From positions 1-57,615 of the forward strand of contig JAFGHX010000156.1 of the NCBI GenBank assembly GCA_016929905.1: a DNA stretch of 57,615 nucleotides. Direction: 5' to 3'. Made by a program: the position numbers and the translations under genes. The stretch is from Kiritimatiellia bacterium. GTDB taxonomy: Bacteria > Verrucomicrobiota > Kiritimatiellia > JAFGHX01. This document shows positions 9,722 through 17,803 of the stretch, piece by piece (the first letter of the stretch is position 1; each line of letters opens with the position of its first letter). The notes beneath the pieces were generated by a model. The model was given only the letters and a program-made list of their open reading frames with translations, had not been told where the DNA came from and made no database searches.

Positions 9722-10543
9722 TCACGCATGATCGGCCGCGGCCGCGGGCGCGGCCTCGGTCCGGTACTTGTCCAGTAGCGCCACGTTTTCCTCGATCATG
9801 TTCGGATTGTCGCCCGTGTAGATCCCCACGCAGGTGGCGTCGATCGGGCGCATGTTGCGCGCGACGAATTCGAAGGCCCGCTTCGGCTCGTCGCGGCCCG
9901 CCGCCATGATCTTGTAGTGGATCACCGGCCTTGCCGTCGAGTGAATCGCACGAACCATGGCCGCCCGGTCCTCGGGCAAGAAGTACTCCGTCGCGCCGGG
10001 ATGGTAGGCCGGGTCCTTCCTCCGTGCGCCGGCCCGGTAGTAAGAGCACATGTAGAAGTCCACGTCCAGGTTCGCCTCCGCCCACACCATGACGTCCGGG
10101 TTGTGCATGGCAACCCCGGCCGCAATGCCCGCCGCCTTGATCCGTTCGATCTCCCGCGGAATCTCGCCTAGCCGATTGTTCGCGTGATAGTGGTCCATCA
10201 CGCCGCCGTGAATGAAGCAGGCGCTGGCGCCGCCCTTCAACGCTTTCTCAATGCCCTGCGCGATCGTGCCCTCCGACGGGCAGGTCTGCGCAATCCACTG
10301 GATCGTGCCACCCTCGTCCCAGTACTCCATCAGCGTGTGGATGATGTGCCGGTCGGAACGCCCGATGTGCGTGTTCACCCCCGCCTCTTCGGCCTTGCGG
10401 TACGCCTCTTTGATCCGGGCCGTCGTGTAGTAGTGCGCCATCTCCGAGTCGCGCTCCGCCCCCTGGTGCGCAATGCCGCTGAACGGGTTCCCCCCGATGA
10501 TGAAGCGGCTGACGGACAAATTTCCGATCGTGATCCTGTCCAT
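9722..10543 (-). CDS. TIM-barrel-like protein of unknown function (aldo/keto-reductase-like N-terminus)
   Basis: This 273-residue cytoplasmic protein starts at ATG 10543 (MDRITIGNLSVSRF); a further in-frame ATG lies five codons upstream. The opening resembles aldo/keto reductases (LSVSRFIIGGNPFSG). The body alternates helix and strand with barrel-like features: KAEEAGVNTHIGRSD, then GGASACFIHGG, then a central HNPDVMVWAEANLDVD. The classical aldo/keto Tyr-Lys-His set was not identified. It faces the Gfo/Idh/MocA gene and diverges from an AraC regulator whose promoter lies about 170 bp upstream, so a role in the same sugar pathway is plausible. No specific reaction is assigned. Confidence 0.8.
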   Translation of the reverse strand: MDRITIGNLSVSRFIIGGNPFSGIAHQGAERDSEMAHYYTTARIKEAYRKAEEAGVNTHIGRSDRHIIHTLMEYWDEGGTIQWIAQTCPSEGTIAQGIEKALKGGASACFIHGGVMDHYHANNRLGEIPREIERIKAAGIAAGVAMHNPDVMVWAEANLDVDFYMCSYYRAGARRKDPAYHPGATEYFLPEDRAAMVRAIHSTARPVIHYKIMAAGRDEPKRAFEFVARNMRPIDATCVGIYTGDNPNMIEENVALLDKYRTEAAPAAAADHA

Positions 10544-10580
10544 GTCGTGTTCTCCCAAGCTGGATCCAAAACATACTCGA

Positions 10581-10611
10581 GAACCCGACTACGCCCAAGG
10601 CTACGTCGGGC
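10581..10611 (-). repeat. 31-bp inverted repeat, left copy (flanks AraC gene)
   Basis: Bases 10581-10611 are the reverse complement of 11624-11654 with one mismatch. Each copy is itself partly palindromic (CCCGAC...GTCGGG). The two copies bracket the AraC-type gene, and the similarity extends loosely into neighbouring CTCGAG-containing DNA. Confidence 0.75.
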
Positions 10612-10714
10612 GCGGCTTGCTCGAAGGTTCTCGACAACGTGCGGCTCTTGGACGATCCGCCATCTGCCGTCCGCGATTCGCATACGCTCCCCTCACCCTA
10701 CCCTTCCGATTCCG

Positions 10715-10744
10715 TTGGCACAATCGACGGGTATACTGTAGAAT
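10715..10744 (+). promoter_or_regulatory. Sigma-70-like promoter for the AraC gene
   Basis: TTGGCA (10715-10720) and TAGAAT (10739-10744) are separated by 18 bp, 33 bp ahead of the start codon. The hexamers are near consensus and unusual in this GC-rich DNA. Assigned by motif only. Confidence 0.5.
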
Positions 10745-10776
10745 TGCACTATTGTACCGGAGAGAGGAGCGCACGC

Positions 10777-11613
10777 ATGACAGCCGGTTTGGGGCGGACC
10801 CGTCACATTCGGCCGGTGCACATGGAGGTGCTGATCGCGGGGGTCGGGGAACGGCGCTATCCGTGCGTGGCGGGCTGGCACCGGATGCCGGGCACTCTGT
10901 TCGAATGGGCGACGGGCGGCGCCTGGATCGTGGAGGTGGGGGACGACCCGCCGGTCCGAGCGCCGGCCGGCCGGGTACTGGTTGTCCCGAGCGGCCGGCG
11001 GCATCGGCTTTCCATGGCGCCGGGCCCGCCGATGCAGAGCCAATGGCTGGCGGTCGGCATCGAGTTTCCCAACGGCATCGACCTGCTGCATCGTGCGGAT
11101 CTGCCCACGGTACTGAGTCCGGCGGCGAGCGGCCGGATACAGCCTCTGCTCCGCCGGCTGGCCAGGGCGGCGAACGCCTATTCGCCCCGCAGCCTGCGCA
11201 CAGCCGTCGCGGTCAATCTGCTCACGTTCCAGGTGATCGCCCTGCTGCTGGGCCAGCCGGAAGTGGACACGCGAAGCGGGCTTGCCCCTGAAGACCTCGA
11301 ACGGCTGAACCCCGTACTGGAATACATCGAAGCGCACCTCGGCACGCCGTTGAGCCGCGGTCTGCTGGCCCGGCAGGCGGGTCTTTCGCCGACGCGCTTT
11401 CACTACGTGTTCAAGAGCGCGATGGGCATGGCGCCGATGGCGTACGTGGAGCGCAGGCGCATCCAATCCGCGCAGCGGCTGCTGCTGGGCAGCGGGTTGG
11501 CCGTTAAGGAAATCGCGTTCCGCTGCGGCTATGCGTCTGCGCCGTATTTCAACCGCGCGTTCCGCCGCGTGGCCGGGCGGTCGCCGGGCGCGTTCCGCAA
11601 GAGTCTGCGCTGA
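10777..11613 (+). CDS. AraC family transcriptional regulator
   Basis: This 278-residue DNA-binding regulator starts at ATG 10777, preceded by GAGAGGAGC; the longer open frame upstream runs through the promoter. Residues 1-150 form a cupin-like sensor region (PVHMEVLIAGVGERRYPC, RVLVVPSGRRHRL). The C-terminal AraC double helix-turn-helix begins near residue 185: LARQAGLSPTRFHYVFK is the first helix pair and VKEIAFRCGYASAPYFNRAF the second, with the usual closing RSPGAFR. Family members usually activate nearby catabolic genes in response to a sugar or related ligand. Flanking inverted repeats isolate it from its neighbours; the SGNH-like gene lies 102 bp downstream on the same strand. Confidence 0.92.
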   Translation: MTAGLGRTRHIRPVHMEVLIAGVGERRYPCVAGWHRMPGTLFEWATGGAWIVEVGDDPPVRAPAGRVLVVPSGRRHRLSMAPGPPMQSQWLAVGIEFPNGIDLLHRADLPTVLSPAASGRIQPLLRRLARAANAYSPRSLRTAVAVNLLTFQVIALLLGQPEVDTRSGLAPEDLERLNPVLEYIEAHLGTPLSRGLLARQAGLSPTRFHYVFKSAMGMAPMAYVERRRIQSAQRLLLGSGLAVKEIAFRCGYASAPYFNRAFRRVAGRSPGAFRKSLR

Positions 11614-11623
11614 CGCGCGGGTT

Positions 11624-11654
11624 GCCCGACGTAGCCTTGGGCGTCGTCGGGTTC
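11624..11654 (+). repeat. 31-bp inverted repeat, right copy
   Basis: This matches the reverse complement of 10581-10611 with one mismatch. It lies just after the AraC stop codon. The following bases (TCTCGAGCAAGTTT, 11664-11677) reappear inverted at 15579-15592, after another AraC gene. Confidence 0.75.
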
Positions 11655-11715
11655 CCGAGTAAGTTCTCGAGCAAGTTTCGGACCGGGAAGTCTCAGAGGC
11701 AAGGAGGGAGGGACC

Positions 11716-12933
11716 GTGAAGACATACGACCAGTACCTTCGCGAATCGGCGGTGCCGAAGGAAGTCATCGACGTATTTCTGGATCCGGCCACGCCGACGT
11801 GGTCCCAGTTCGATCCGGACGTCGGCTACATCCTCGGCAACTATATGCCGCGTGACGGCGTGGGCGGCAGCTCGACCATCTCGACGGTGCGGGCAAACGG
11901 AGCCAGGACCGGGGTCATCTACGCGAACCGGCCGTGCCGGATCAACACCTACGGCAACAGCTACACGCAGTGCCACCAGGTCGGCGACGAGGAGACGTGG
12001 CAGGAGTACCTTGCCGCGCACCTCGGGGAACCGGTCCGCAACTTCGGGATGGGCGGATTCGGCGTCTACCAGGCCTATCGCCGGATGAAGCGGACCGAGG
12101 CGACGGAGGACGCGGCCGAATACGTGATTCTGTACATCTGGGGCGACGACCACTGCCGCAGCTGCATGCGCGCGCGCCACTTCGCGATCACCGGCTGGTT
12201 CAAAACCCACAACGCCAAAATGTTCCACGGCAACTTCTGGGCCAATATCGAAATGGACCTGGAAGCGGGCCGGCTGGTCGAGAAAGAATCCCTCTGCCCA
12301 ACGCCCGAATCGCTCTACAACATGTGCGATCCCGATTTCGTGGCCAACGCCATGAAAGACGATCTCATGGTCCAGCTCTACGCCATGACCGCCACGACAT
12401 CCGACGCAAGCGCAACCGAAGGCTTTGCCGTGGACAAGCTGAACCGGTTGGCCGAAATCCTCGGGTGCGACCCGCTCCCCGCCACCGCCCCCGAGGACTG
12501 CCGCGAGCCGTTGCAGCAACTGAAGCTGGCTTACGGCCACGCCGCCACGAAGAAGATCCTGGCCGACGCCGCGGCGTTCGCCGGCACAAACGGCAAAAAG
12601 CTCATGGTGATTGTGTTCTCGCCCAGCGAGACCGACCGGATCATCCAGACCGGAACCCGATCCGACCAGCCCATCGTCGACTATCTGCGTGAGCACACGT
12701 TCAAGTATTTCGACATGAACCTGGTGCATGTCGAGGATTTCAAGTGCTTCAATATGTCCCTGAGCGACTATTGGAAGCGCTATCGGGTCGGGCACTACAG
12801 CCCGGCCGGCAACCATTTCTTCGCGCACGCGCTCAGGCCCGTGGTGGTCGACTGGCTGGAACCCAAGCCCATCACGTACCGCAACGAAGACGAGAAAATG
12901 ATCGATTTTGAAGCAGGGTATTTGCGGGATTGA
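11716..12933 (+). CDS. SGNH/GDSL-hydrolase-like protein
   Basis: This 405-residue protein begins at GTG 11716, directly after a strong AAGGAGGGAG ribosome-binding site. SGNH-type blocks are visible: a nucleophile-like YGNSYTQ with Ser82, a following NFGMGGFGVYQAY glycine block, and a C-terminal HYSPAGNHFFA with a histidine near residue 367. SGNH enzymes are esterases or acyltransferases that often act on acylated carbohydrates. No signal peptide is seen, so it is probably cytoplasmic. It follows an AraC gene, and the next gene downstream converges on it. The SGNH assignment rests on motif spacing and is moderate; the substrate is unknown. Confidence 0.75.
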   Translation: MKTYDQYLRESAVPKEVIDVFLDPATPTWSQFDPDVGYILGNYMPRDGVGGSSTISTVRANGARTGVIYANRPCRINTYGNSYTQCHQVGDEETWQEYLAAHLGEPVRNFGMGGFGVYQAYRRMKRTEATEDAAEYVILYIWGDDHCRSCMRARHFAITGWFKTHNAKMFHGNFWANIEMDLEAGRLVEKESLCPTPESLYNMCDPDFVANAMKDDLMVQLYAMTATTSDASATEGFAVDKLNRLAEILGCDPLPATAPEDCREPLQQLKLAYGHAATKKILADAAAFAGTNGKKLMVIVFSPSETDRIIQTGTRSDQPIVDYLREHTFKYFDMNLVHVEDFKCFNMSLSDYWKRYRVGHYSPAGNHFFAHALRPVVVDWLEPKPITYRNEDEKMIDFEAGYLRD

Positions 12934-13164
12934 CGCGCACGCGGCCCGGACGGAGCCGGGCCCTCCAATAGCATCTCGCATGACGCCCTGACCGGGTGGA
13001 GGGCCGGCCCACGTCCCGGCGCCCCCGGCTCGCGAAGAGAGGCCGTCTCAAAACCGGGGAACAGCCCTTTCGGCCTCAGGACGCTCACCCTCGAGTGGCA
13101 CAACCTATTGGAGGGCGAGCGTCTCGCGAGCCGCTTCAACCGATGGCGCGGGACAGACTACAGG
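12934..13164. repeat. Intergenic repeat-bearing spacer with GGAGGGCGAGCG element (13110-13132)
   Basis: No gene is seen in these 231 bp between converging genes. A small hairpin (GGCCCGG 12943-12949 with CCGGGCC 12956-12962) follows the SGNH-like gene. Bases 13110-13132 are a 23-bp element that recurs inverted at 17804-17826 and direct at 17849-17871. A related GGAGGGCCGGCC stretch lies near 13000. Confidence 0.65.
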
Positions 13165-14235
13165 CTACAACCTCAGGGCCCGCACCCGCCCCAGATAATA
13201 CTGGTAATCACTCAACGCCACCCCGGGTGTGATGAGATGGTCGGGCATGACGACGAACCCGCCCTCTTTCATGAGAGGAACGCGCCGCTCGAGCTCGGCG
13301 TCGATAGCCGCCCGGCCCTTCTCCAGCGCCAGTTTGTTGTAGCCGCCGACGATGCGCAGGTCTTTCCCGTATTTCTTGCGTAGCGCATGGGGGTCGGCCT
13401 GCCACGTGCCGATCTCTACGGGGAATTGCAGATTCACGCCCGCTTCGAGCCAATCCTTCAACAGCGGTTCAATGAATCCGTCGGTGTCGATCCCATAGAG
13501 CGGAATGCCGTATGCGTCCAGCTTCGCGCGGATCTTGCGGTACCCGGGGGCGACGTGTTTTCGGAAGATTTCGGGACTCACCAGCGGGCCGCTTTTCCCG
13601 CAGATGTCTTCCCAACCAAAACCCAGATCCGGGATCGTGTTCATCTTCGGCATGACATGATCGATGCCCCAGCACACGAGGTCGGCGATGGTCTGAACCA
13701 CATCCGCGAACGTCTCGGGCGAGTCGTACATGAGGTAACAGAAGTTTTCGACGCCCATCCAGTTGCGGAGCCACCCCATCAGACTGGCCGTGCTCAAGGC
13801 GATGGGCAGGCCCGATTCCTCCGCCCGGCGGATCCGCTCGTCGATGTCCTCCGGGCTCCTGCCGGGATCGGGCTGCAGGCGCCGCTTGAACTCGGGCCAA
13901 TCGGCGGCCGTCTTGAACGCCCAGTCAAAATGGTGCGGAATGCAGCTCTTGTACTTCCAGTCCTTCTTGATGACGCCGCAATCATCCTGAACGATGCGGT
14001 ACTCCGCCGCGTCTTCCAAAACCTTCGGCTCGAACGCGGGCCGCAACCCCAGCCCCACCCCCACGGTCGTCCAATACGGCACGGTCCCAAAAAAACGGTG
14101 CTCGTTTGCCTCCCTCGGTAGCCCCTCCTCATGCCAGCGATAATAGGTCTCCTGCCAGCCTTTCCAGTGGATGACCGGCATCCGGTCAAACTCCCGATAA
14201 TGCATAATATTTTGCCACAATTCACGCGTGCGCAC
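13165..14235 (-). CDS. Uroporphyrinogen-decarboxylase (UroD/MtaA) family protein
   Basis: This 356-residue protein is of normal family length. I chose GTG 14235 (GTG 14238 is equally possible) because AGGAGG lies 8 or 5 nt upstream and UroD-like proteins begin with the type of sequence seen here (VRTRELWQNIMHYREFDRMP); a longer ATG-initiated frame would translate through the ribosome-binding site. Visible features are the DRMPV opening, FGWEDICGKSGPLVSPEIF in the barrel, and a late GGYNKLAL. These relatives seldom make haem: they include corrinoid-dependent methyltransferase partners and many uncharacterised enzymes expanded in Kiritimatiellota and Lentisphaerota. No haem genes are nearby. 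Its neighbours are an AraC regulator transcribed away from it and the SGNH-like gene converging on it. The exact reaction is unknown. Confidence 0.88.
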   Translation of the reverse strand: MRTRELWQNIMHYREFDRMPVIHWKGWQETYYRWHEEGLPREANEHRFFGTVPYWTTVGVGLGLRPAFEPKVLEDAAEYRIVQDDCGVIKKDWKYKSCIPHHFDWAFKTAADWPEFKRRLQPDPGRSPEDIDERIRRAEESGLPIALSTASLMGWLRNWMGVENFCYLMYDSPETFADVVQTIADLVCWGIDHVMPKMNTIPDLGFGWEDICGKSGPLVSPEIFRKHVAPGYRKIRAKLDAYGIPLYGIDTDGFIEPLLKDWLEAGVNLQFPVEIGTWQADPHALRKKYGKDLRIVGGYNKLALEKGRAAIDAELERRVPLMKEGGFVVMPDHLITPGVALSDYQYYLGRVRALRL

Positions 14236-14339
14236 CACGGGATCCTCCTGTTGTTCTTGCAAAAAAATATGGGCAAGTCCAGAATTCGGCAATGGGCTTG
14301 GTTTAGGAGGAATGGATAATATTTAGTACGAATACCTGA

Positions 14340-14636
14340 GCGATACGTCTTGGCGCGCATCCGGTGGAGGGCCGGCTTCCACGCCGGCCGCTTGAACGGG
14401 AGGACTTGAGTGTGCGCGGCGCGGGTGGAACCCGTCTTCACCCGGCGGCTTCGGCGAGGCAGGCCGCGCCCTCCAGGTTGCGTTGCGGACCAGGCTCGCC
14501 TGAGTACGGCCCGACGCAAATACGCCAACGCGGGCTTCGCCCGCAACCCAAGTAGGCCGGGCGTCCTCGCCCGGCCCTCCCTCGGCCGTGCTCAACAGTG
14601 CGCGGCCGAGGACGACCGCGCTACTCAGATACACGC
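14340..14636. repeat. Composite GC-rich dispersed repeat region between UroD-like and AraC genes
   Basis: The 459-bp gap 14236-14694 has no convincing gene. It contains several hairpins: GGCCGGC/GCCGGCC near 14370-14390, GCGGGC-TTC-GCCCGC near 14531, and GGCCGGGCG/CGCCCGGCC near 14555-14575. Bases 14550-14636 form a longer element (AAGTAGGCCGGGCGTCC ... CTACTCAGATACACGC) with a second copy inside a glycosyltransferase gene at 28257-28320. Promoters for both flanking genes must lie here but were not recognised. Confidence 0.65.
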
Positions 14637-14694
14637 AAAAGCATGTATCGTGATCGGAAAGCCGTCTGGCGTATTTGCGCCGGGCAGCACTTGG

Positions 14695-15579
14695 ATGACT
14701 TCCACCCTACATTACACCGTCGACCTCACCCGCCTCAGTCCAGAGGTCCACCTGGCGCGGCGCGCGGTGAACGAGACGGGCATCAACATCCCCACGCGGG
14801 TGATACCGGATTACGAGTTCGTGCATATCCTCGCCGGGAGCGGATCTTTCCGCATCCTGGACCGGGACATCCGGTACGGCCCGGGCGATCTGCTCACGAC
14901 CCCGCCGTGGGTCCGGCATTCGTATTCCTCGCCGCACCGATGCGAGTACCAGTTCGTGCATCTCGATTTCTATCCCGAAACCCATGCACGGCGCACAGCG
15001 AACCAGCGCGTTGAAGACGGCATCCGCAAGCTGAAGATCGCAACCCAGCACTTCGACATCCCGTTGTGCTGCCGGCGCATGCCGCGCGAGATCGAGCAGT
15101 GCTTCGATAATGTCATTGCCATCGCGCCCGCGTTCGACATTGCGGACTTCCCTCTCTATCACGTACGGCTGAAGCGCGAGACACTACGACTGCTGGAGGC
15201 TCTGTTCGGCGTCTTCCTGCGCAGGAAACAGAAGGGGGTGCTGCACCGAAGCATCGACTACATCGATCAACACCTGCCCGAACGGATTCCGATCGGGACT
15301 CTGGCCCGGCTGGAGAGACTTTCGAAATGCCACTACGTGGTGAAATTCAAGAAGCACTATGGCATCACGCCCAACGCGTACATCACGCGACGCAGGATGA
15401 CGCTTGCCAAGAACCTGCTGGAAAACACCCCCCTGCGGGTCGCCGACGTCGCGCTCCGCTGCGGGTACGAGGACCCGTACTACTTCTCGCGCGTGTTCAA
15501 GAAGCAGGAGCGGATGAACCCGAGCGCCTACCGCCTCCTGCTCCACGACCGCCTGGGATTGGACGCCCAACCGGTCTGA
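14695..15579 (+). CDS. AraC family transcriptional regulator with cupin sensor domain
   Basis: This 294-residue protein starts at ATG 14695 (MTSTLHYTVDLTRL). No strong ribosome-binding site is seen; the frame is open upstream through repeat DNA, so this start is chosen by domain content. The N-terminal cupin (residues 30-110) shows a metal- or ligand-pocket pattern (YEFVHILAGSGSFRILDRD, then PPWVRHSYSSP). The C-terminal AraC domain begins around residue 190: IGTLARLERLSKCHYVVKFK and VADVALRCGYEDPYYFSRVF, closing NPSAYR. It is transcribed away from the UroD-like gene, its most likely target by position. A short repeat shared with the other AraC locus follows its stop. Confidence 0.9.
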   Translation: MTSTLHYTVDLTRLSPEVHLARRAVNETGINIPTRVIPDYEFVHILAGSGSFRILDRDIRYGPGDLLTTPPWVRHSYSSPHRCEYQFVHLDFYPETHARRTANQRVEDGIRKLKIATQHFDIPLCCRRMPREIEQCFDNVIAIAPAFDIADFPLYHVRLKRETLRLLEALFGVFLRRKQKGVLHRSIDYIDQHLPERIPIGTLARLERLSKCHYVVKFKKHYGITPNAYITRRRMTLAKNLLENTPLRVADVALRCGYEDPYYFSRVFKKQERMNPSAYRLLLHDRLGLDAQPV

Positions 15580-15628
15580 AACTTGCTCGAGACACCGCCG
15601 GGGTTGGCTGTCGCACGACGTTCTTTTC

Positions 15629-15732
15629 TGCCCGCGAAGAGGCGCGAAAGGGACGCGAAAGGGCTGTTCATCTTCGGTGTAGGCTCCTGGGCGGGTGAGG
15701 GTTCTGTTGCGGGAATCGAAAGCTTTTCCGCC
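15629..15732 (+). repeat. ~105-bp dispersed element, copy 1
   Basis: It opens with a CGCGAAA-rich block (TGCCCGCGAAGAGGCGCG...) and ends with TTGCGGGAATCGAAAG and CTTTTCCGC. The same two blocks occur in the same order, about 40 bp apart, on the minus strand at 19111-18980. The surrounding spacer (15580-15842) has no gene and also holds TTGTCGA motifs at 15763 and 15775. Confidence 0.6.
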
Positions 15733-15842
15733 TATGCGCGTGAGAAAGCAGCAAAGCCAACTTTGTCGAGAACCTTGTCGAAATCCCCGCCTCTGAGACG
15801 GGATCGAGAGCCTTGTCGAAGACTCCCTCGCCCCCTAACACC

Positions 15843-16091
15843 TCACTTCCCGGTCCGCACCCGATCACTTGCCGGCACCGCTCTATCCGGCACGGCACTG
15901 AGCGCATCCGCAAAGGCTTGTGGATCGAACTTGGCGGCCGCTTTTCGGAAGAAGTCGCTGGTCTCCTGGCGAATGACTTCGTTCGAGACCGAGGTCACGA
16001 TAAACTGGTTCAGAGAGACGCCCTCCTCTTGGGCCAGCCGTCTCATCCTTCCATGGATCCGATCCGGGAGTCTCAGTTGAATGCTCTTCAT
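15843..16091 (-). CDS. Ribbon-helix-helix-type antitoxin (HicB/CopG-like)
   Basis: This 82-residue protein has the N-terminal pattern of a ribbon-helix-helix DNA-binding antitoxin: strand MKSIQLRLPDRIH, helix GRMRRLAQEEG, helix VSLNQFIVTSVSNEVI (residues 1-45). A flexible C-terminal half follows that would cover the toxin. Its ATG overlaps the stop of the upstream PIN toxin gene by four bases (ATGA), so the two are translationally coupled. It is expected to dimerise, bind the operator repeats upstream of the toxin gene and neutralise the toxin. The toxin-first order is the reverse of many such pairs. Confidence 0.85.
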   Translation of the reverse strand: MKSIQLRLPDRIHGRMRRLAQEEGVSLNQFIVTSVSNEVIRQETSDFFRKAAAKFDPQAFADALSAVPDRAVPASDRVRTGK

Positions 16092-16519
16092 GACGATCTC
16101 CTCAGCCTCTCCAGGAACTCACCCGGAGTGACAATCTCTATGCCGTACCCCTTCAGTTCCGGGCTCAGAAAATGCCGCACATTGTGTGTCACGATGGCTG
16201 ATGCCCCGAAGTTCGCCGCGCATTCGAAGACCCTGTTGTCGTTTTCATCCGGCAGATTGGGACGAAGGCCAAAGAAGATCGGCACCTCCTGCGCGTGATG
16301 CGCCAGCGCAGCAAGAATCGCCTCAATCTGCGTCCAGTTCAACGGCGTCTGTCCCCGTCGCGCAGCGTCAAGAAGCTGTTGCCGGTACTCCAGGAAAAGC
16401 GCGACAGAGACGCCAAATCGGAATCTCCCGTGCGGCACCTCCGACAGCAGCGCATGACTGGCGCCACGCCGGCTCCGCACTGCCGCCCCCCAGACACCTG
16501 TATCGAACACTACACGCAT
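16088..16519 (-). CDS. PIN-domain toxin, putative toxin-antitoxin ribonuclease
   Basis: This 143-residue protein matches the PIN family of toxin components. The acidic cluster that binds catalytic metal is visible: Asp6 in VVFDTGVWGAA, Glu44 in VALFLEYRQQLL, and a DENDNRVFECA block with aspartates before ASAIVTHNVRHF. PIN toxins are Mg-dependent RNases acting on tRNA, rRNA or mRNA in the cytoplasm. It is the first gene of a two-gene unit with the antitoxin. A promoter with TTGACA ends only about 10 bp before the ATG and no ribosome-binding site is seen, suggesting leaderless translation and weak toxin synthesis. Confidence 0.88.
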   Translation of the reverse strand: MRVVFDTGVWGAAVRSRRGASHALLSEVPHGRFRFGVSVALFLEYRQQLLDAARRGQTPLNWTQIEAILAALAHHAQEVPIFFGLRPNLPDENDNRVFECAANFGASAIVTHNVRHFLSPELKGYGIEIVTPGEFLERLRRSS

Positions 16520-16557
16520 AGGTGTACATATGGTACTATAGGTGCACGATCTGTCAA
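16518..16557 (-). promoter_or_regulatory. Toxin-antitoxin promoter with direct-repeat operator
   Basis: On the minus strand TTGACA (16557-16552) is followed after 16 bp by TACCAT (16535-16530), placing the transcript start at or next to the ATG at 16519. Two ATAGGTG(T/C)AC repeats, at 16518-16527 and 16538-16547, are spaced 20 bp (two helical turns) and surround a small palindrome GTACATATGGTAC (16524-16536). This fits an autoregulatory site for the ribbon-helix-helix antitoxin. Confidence 0.6.
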
Positions 16558-16620
16558 GGCAAAATCACGCCTCCCCCCTGCTGTTGCGGGAAAGCCACCA
16601 AGTTGAGCGTCGCCTTGCAG

Positions 16621-16680
16621 GCGCACGGAGGGCCGCCGTCCCGGCGGCCGCGGTCGGCGGGACGCCGACCCGCCGCCAGA
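16621..16680. repeat. GC-rich palindromic dispersed element
   Basis: A GGAGGGCCGCC block is followed by self-complementary arms (GCCGCCGTCCCGGCGGC, and GGCGGGACGCCGACCCGCC). It resembles the other GGAGGGC-type elements at 13110, 17849 and 25980. No gene lies in the 303-bp gap 16520-16822. Confidence 0.5.
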
Positions 16681-16748
16681 TACACCCCCAAGCGCATAGG
16701 ATAACTTCACCGAAAAACCGCTAAGATTTCACCCCCTCCCGAAACTAC

Positions 16749-16791
16749 CTGTGCAGAAGGCACAGTAGGTGAACTGTCGCTACAGATCTGT
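16749..16791 (+). promoter_or_regulatory. Candidate operator palindromes upstream of deacetylase gene
   Basis: An inverted repeat CTGTGC (16749-16754) / GCACAG (16760-16765) and a perfect 10-bp palindrome ACAGATCTGT (16782-16791) lie 30-75 bp before the start codon. They are candidate regulator-binding sites; no matching regulator is identified. Confidence 0.35.
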
Positions 16792-16822
16792 CAGACAAGC
16801 CCAAGAACACAGGAGCAGGGCC

Positions 16823-17644
16823 ATGACCGCACAGACACACGCCGACACGCCCGGAAACGGGGAAATCCGCCTCATTGCCCAGGGCGACGACATGGGATTT
16901 GCGCACTCGGCAAACGTGGCCGGGATCAAGTGCTGCCGCGAGGGGATTCTACGGGGTCTGCACGTTCTCGTGCCCGGGCCCTGGTTCCCGGAGATCGTGG
17001 ACATGCTGGCGGAGAACCCGGACATCGATGTCGGGTTGGAAGTCTGCCTGAACAGCGATTGGGGCGGGTACCGGTGGCGGCCGCTCACGCATGCGCCGAG
17101 CCTGACGGATGAGGACGGGTACTTGCACTGGACTCCGAAACCGTACAAGCAAGGTCGTGTCGATATCGGGGAGGTCGAGCGCGAGATTCGGGCCCAGATC
17201 GAGCAGGTTGAGAAGCACATTCCGCGCACCTCGCATCTGTGCTGCCACATGGGCACGGCCACCTGCACGCCGGAATTGGAGGCGGTGGTCGAGGCCCTGT
17301 CGCAGGAATACAGCCTGCCGCATATGTTAAGCAAGCCGACCGGCCGGATCCATATGTGGACCATACCGGTGGATGAGAAGAAGCGGCATCTGATCGATTC
17401 GCTCGAAAACCTGGCGCCGGGTCTGCATACGGTGGGCTTCCATCCGGCCCTGGACACCGCGGAGACGCGTGCGATGAAGGGCGACCACCGCGACGGCAGC
17501 GCGCGCATGGCGCTGCATCGGCAGACGGAGGTCGACATTCTCTCGTCCGAGGAGGTCAAAGCGGTCATCGCGCGGCGCGGGATCCGGCTGTTATCCTACC
17601 GCGAGGCGTTGGAGGAATCCGGGCGAGCCGCGTGTGTGCATTGA
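16823..17644 (+). CDS. YdjC/ChbG-family carbohydrate deacetylase-like protein
   Basis: This 273-residue protein starts at ATG 16823 behind AGGAGCAGGG. The frame opens 54 bp earlier, but that segment holds an operator-like palindrome. The metal-site signature of the family is present: GDDMGF with Asp22 and Asp23, a middle LCCHMGTATC with a histidine, and a late VGFHPALD. YdjC/ChbG proteins remove acetyl groups from N-acetylated oligosaccharides such as chitobiose using a divalent metal. No signal peptide is seen, so cytoplasmic. No phosphotransferase or hydrolase partner is adjacent; an AraC gene converges on it from downstream. A heptamer array begins at its stop codon. Confidence 0.88.
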   Translation: MTAQTHADTPGNGEIRLIAQGDDMGFAHSANVAGIKCCREGILRGLHVLVPGPWFPEIVDMLAENPDIDVGLEVCLNSDWGGYRWRPLTHAPSLTDEDGYLHWTPKPYKQGRVDIGEVEREIRAQIEQVEKHIPRTSHLCCHMGTATCTPELEAVVEALSQEYSLPHMLSKPTGRIHMWTIPVDEKKRHLIDSLENLAPGLHTVGFHPALDTAETRAMKGDHRDGSARMALHRQTEVDILSSEEVKAVIARRGIRLLSYREALEESGRAACVH

Positions 17645-17668
17645 CGATTGGCGATTGACGATTGACGA
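17641..17668 (+). repeat. Heptanucleotide array (TTGACGA)4 overlapping a stop codon
   Basis: Four 7-bp units (TTGACGA, TTGGCGA, TTGACGA, TTGACGA) begin inside the last codons of the deacetylase gene, so its TGA stop lies within the first unit. This is one of at least six heptamer arrays in the window. Confidence 0.85.
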
Positions 17669-17803
17669 TTCTTCTCGAGAGAAGATTGCTTTGTCCGGCC
17701 CCTTGTCTGAACTCTTGTCGAGAACGTGCAGCTGTCCGGTCGCCTCCGAAGCGGATGTGCGGTGATCGTATACCCTCAAGTCGCCTACCGGTCGGCCGAC
17801 CCC

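Noticed and set aside
10693..12981. Minus-strand 762-codon frame across the AraC and SGNH-like genes
   Set aside because: It spans two real plus-strand genes with ribosome-binding sites and a repeat; no family features.
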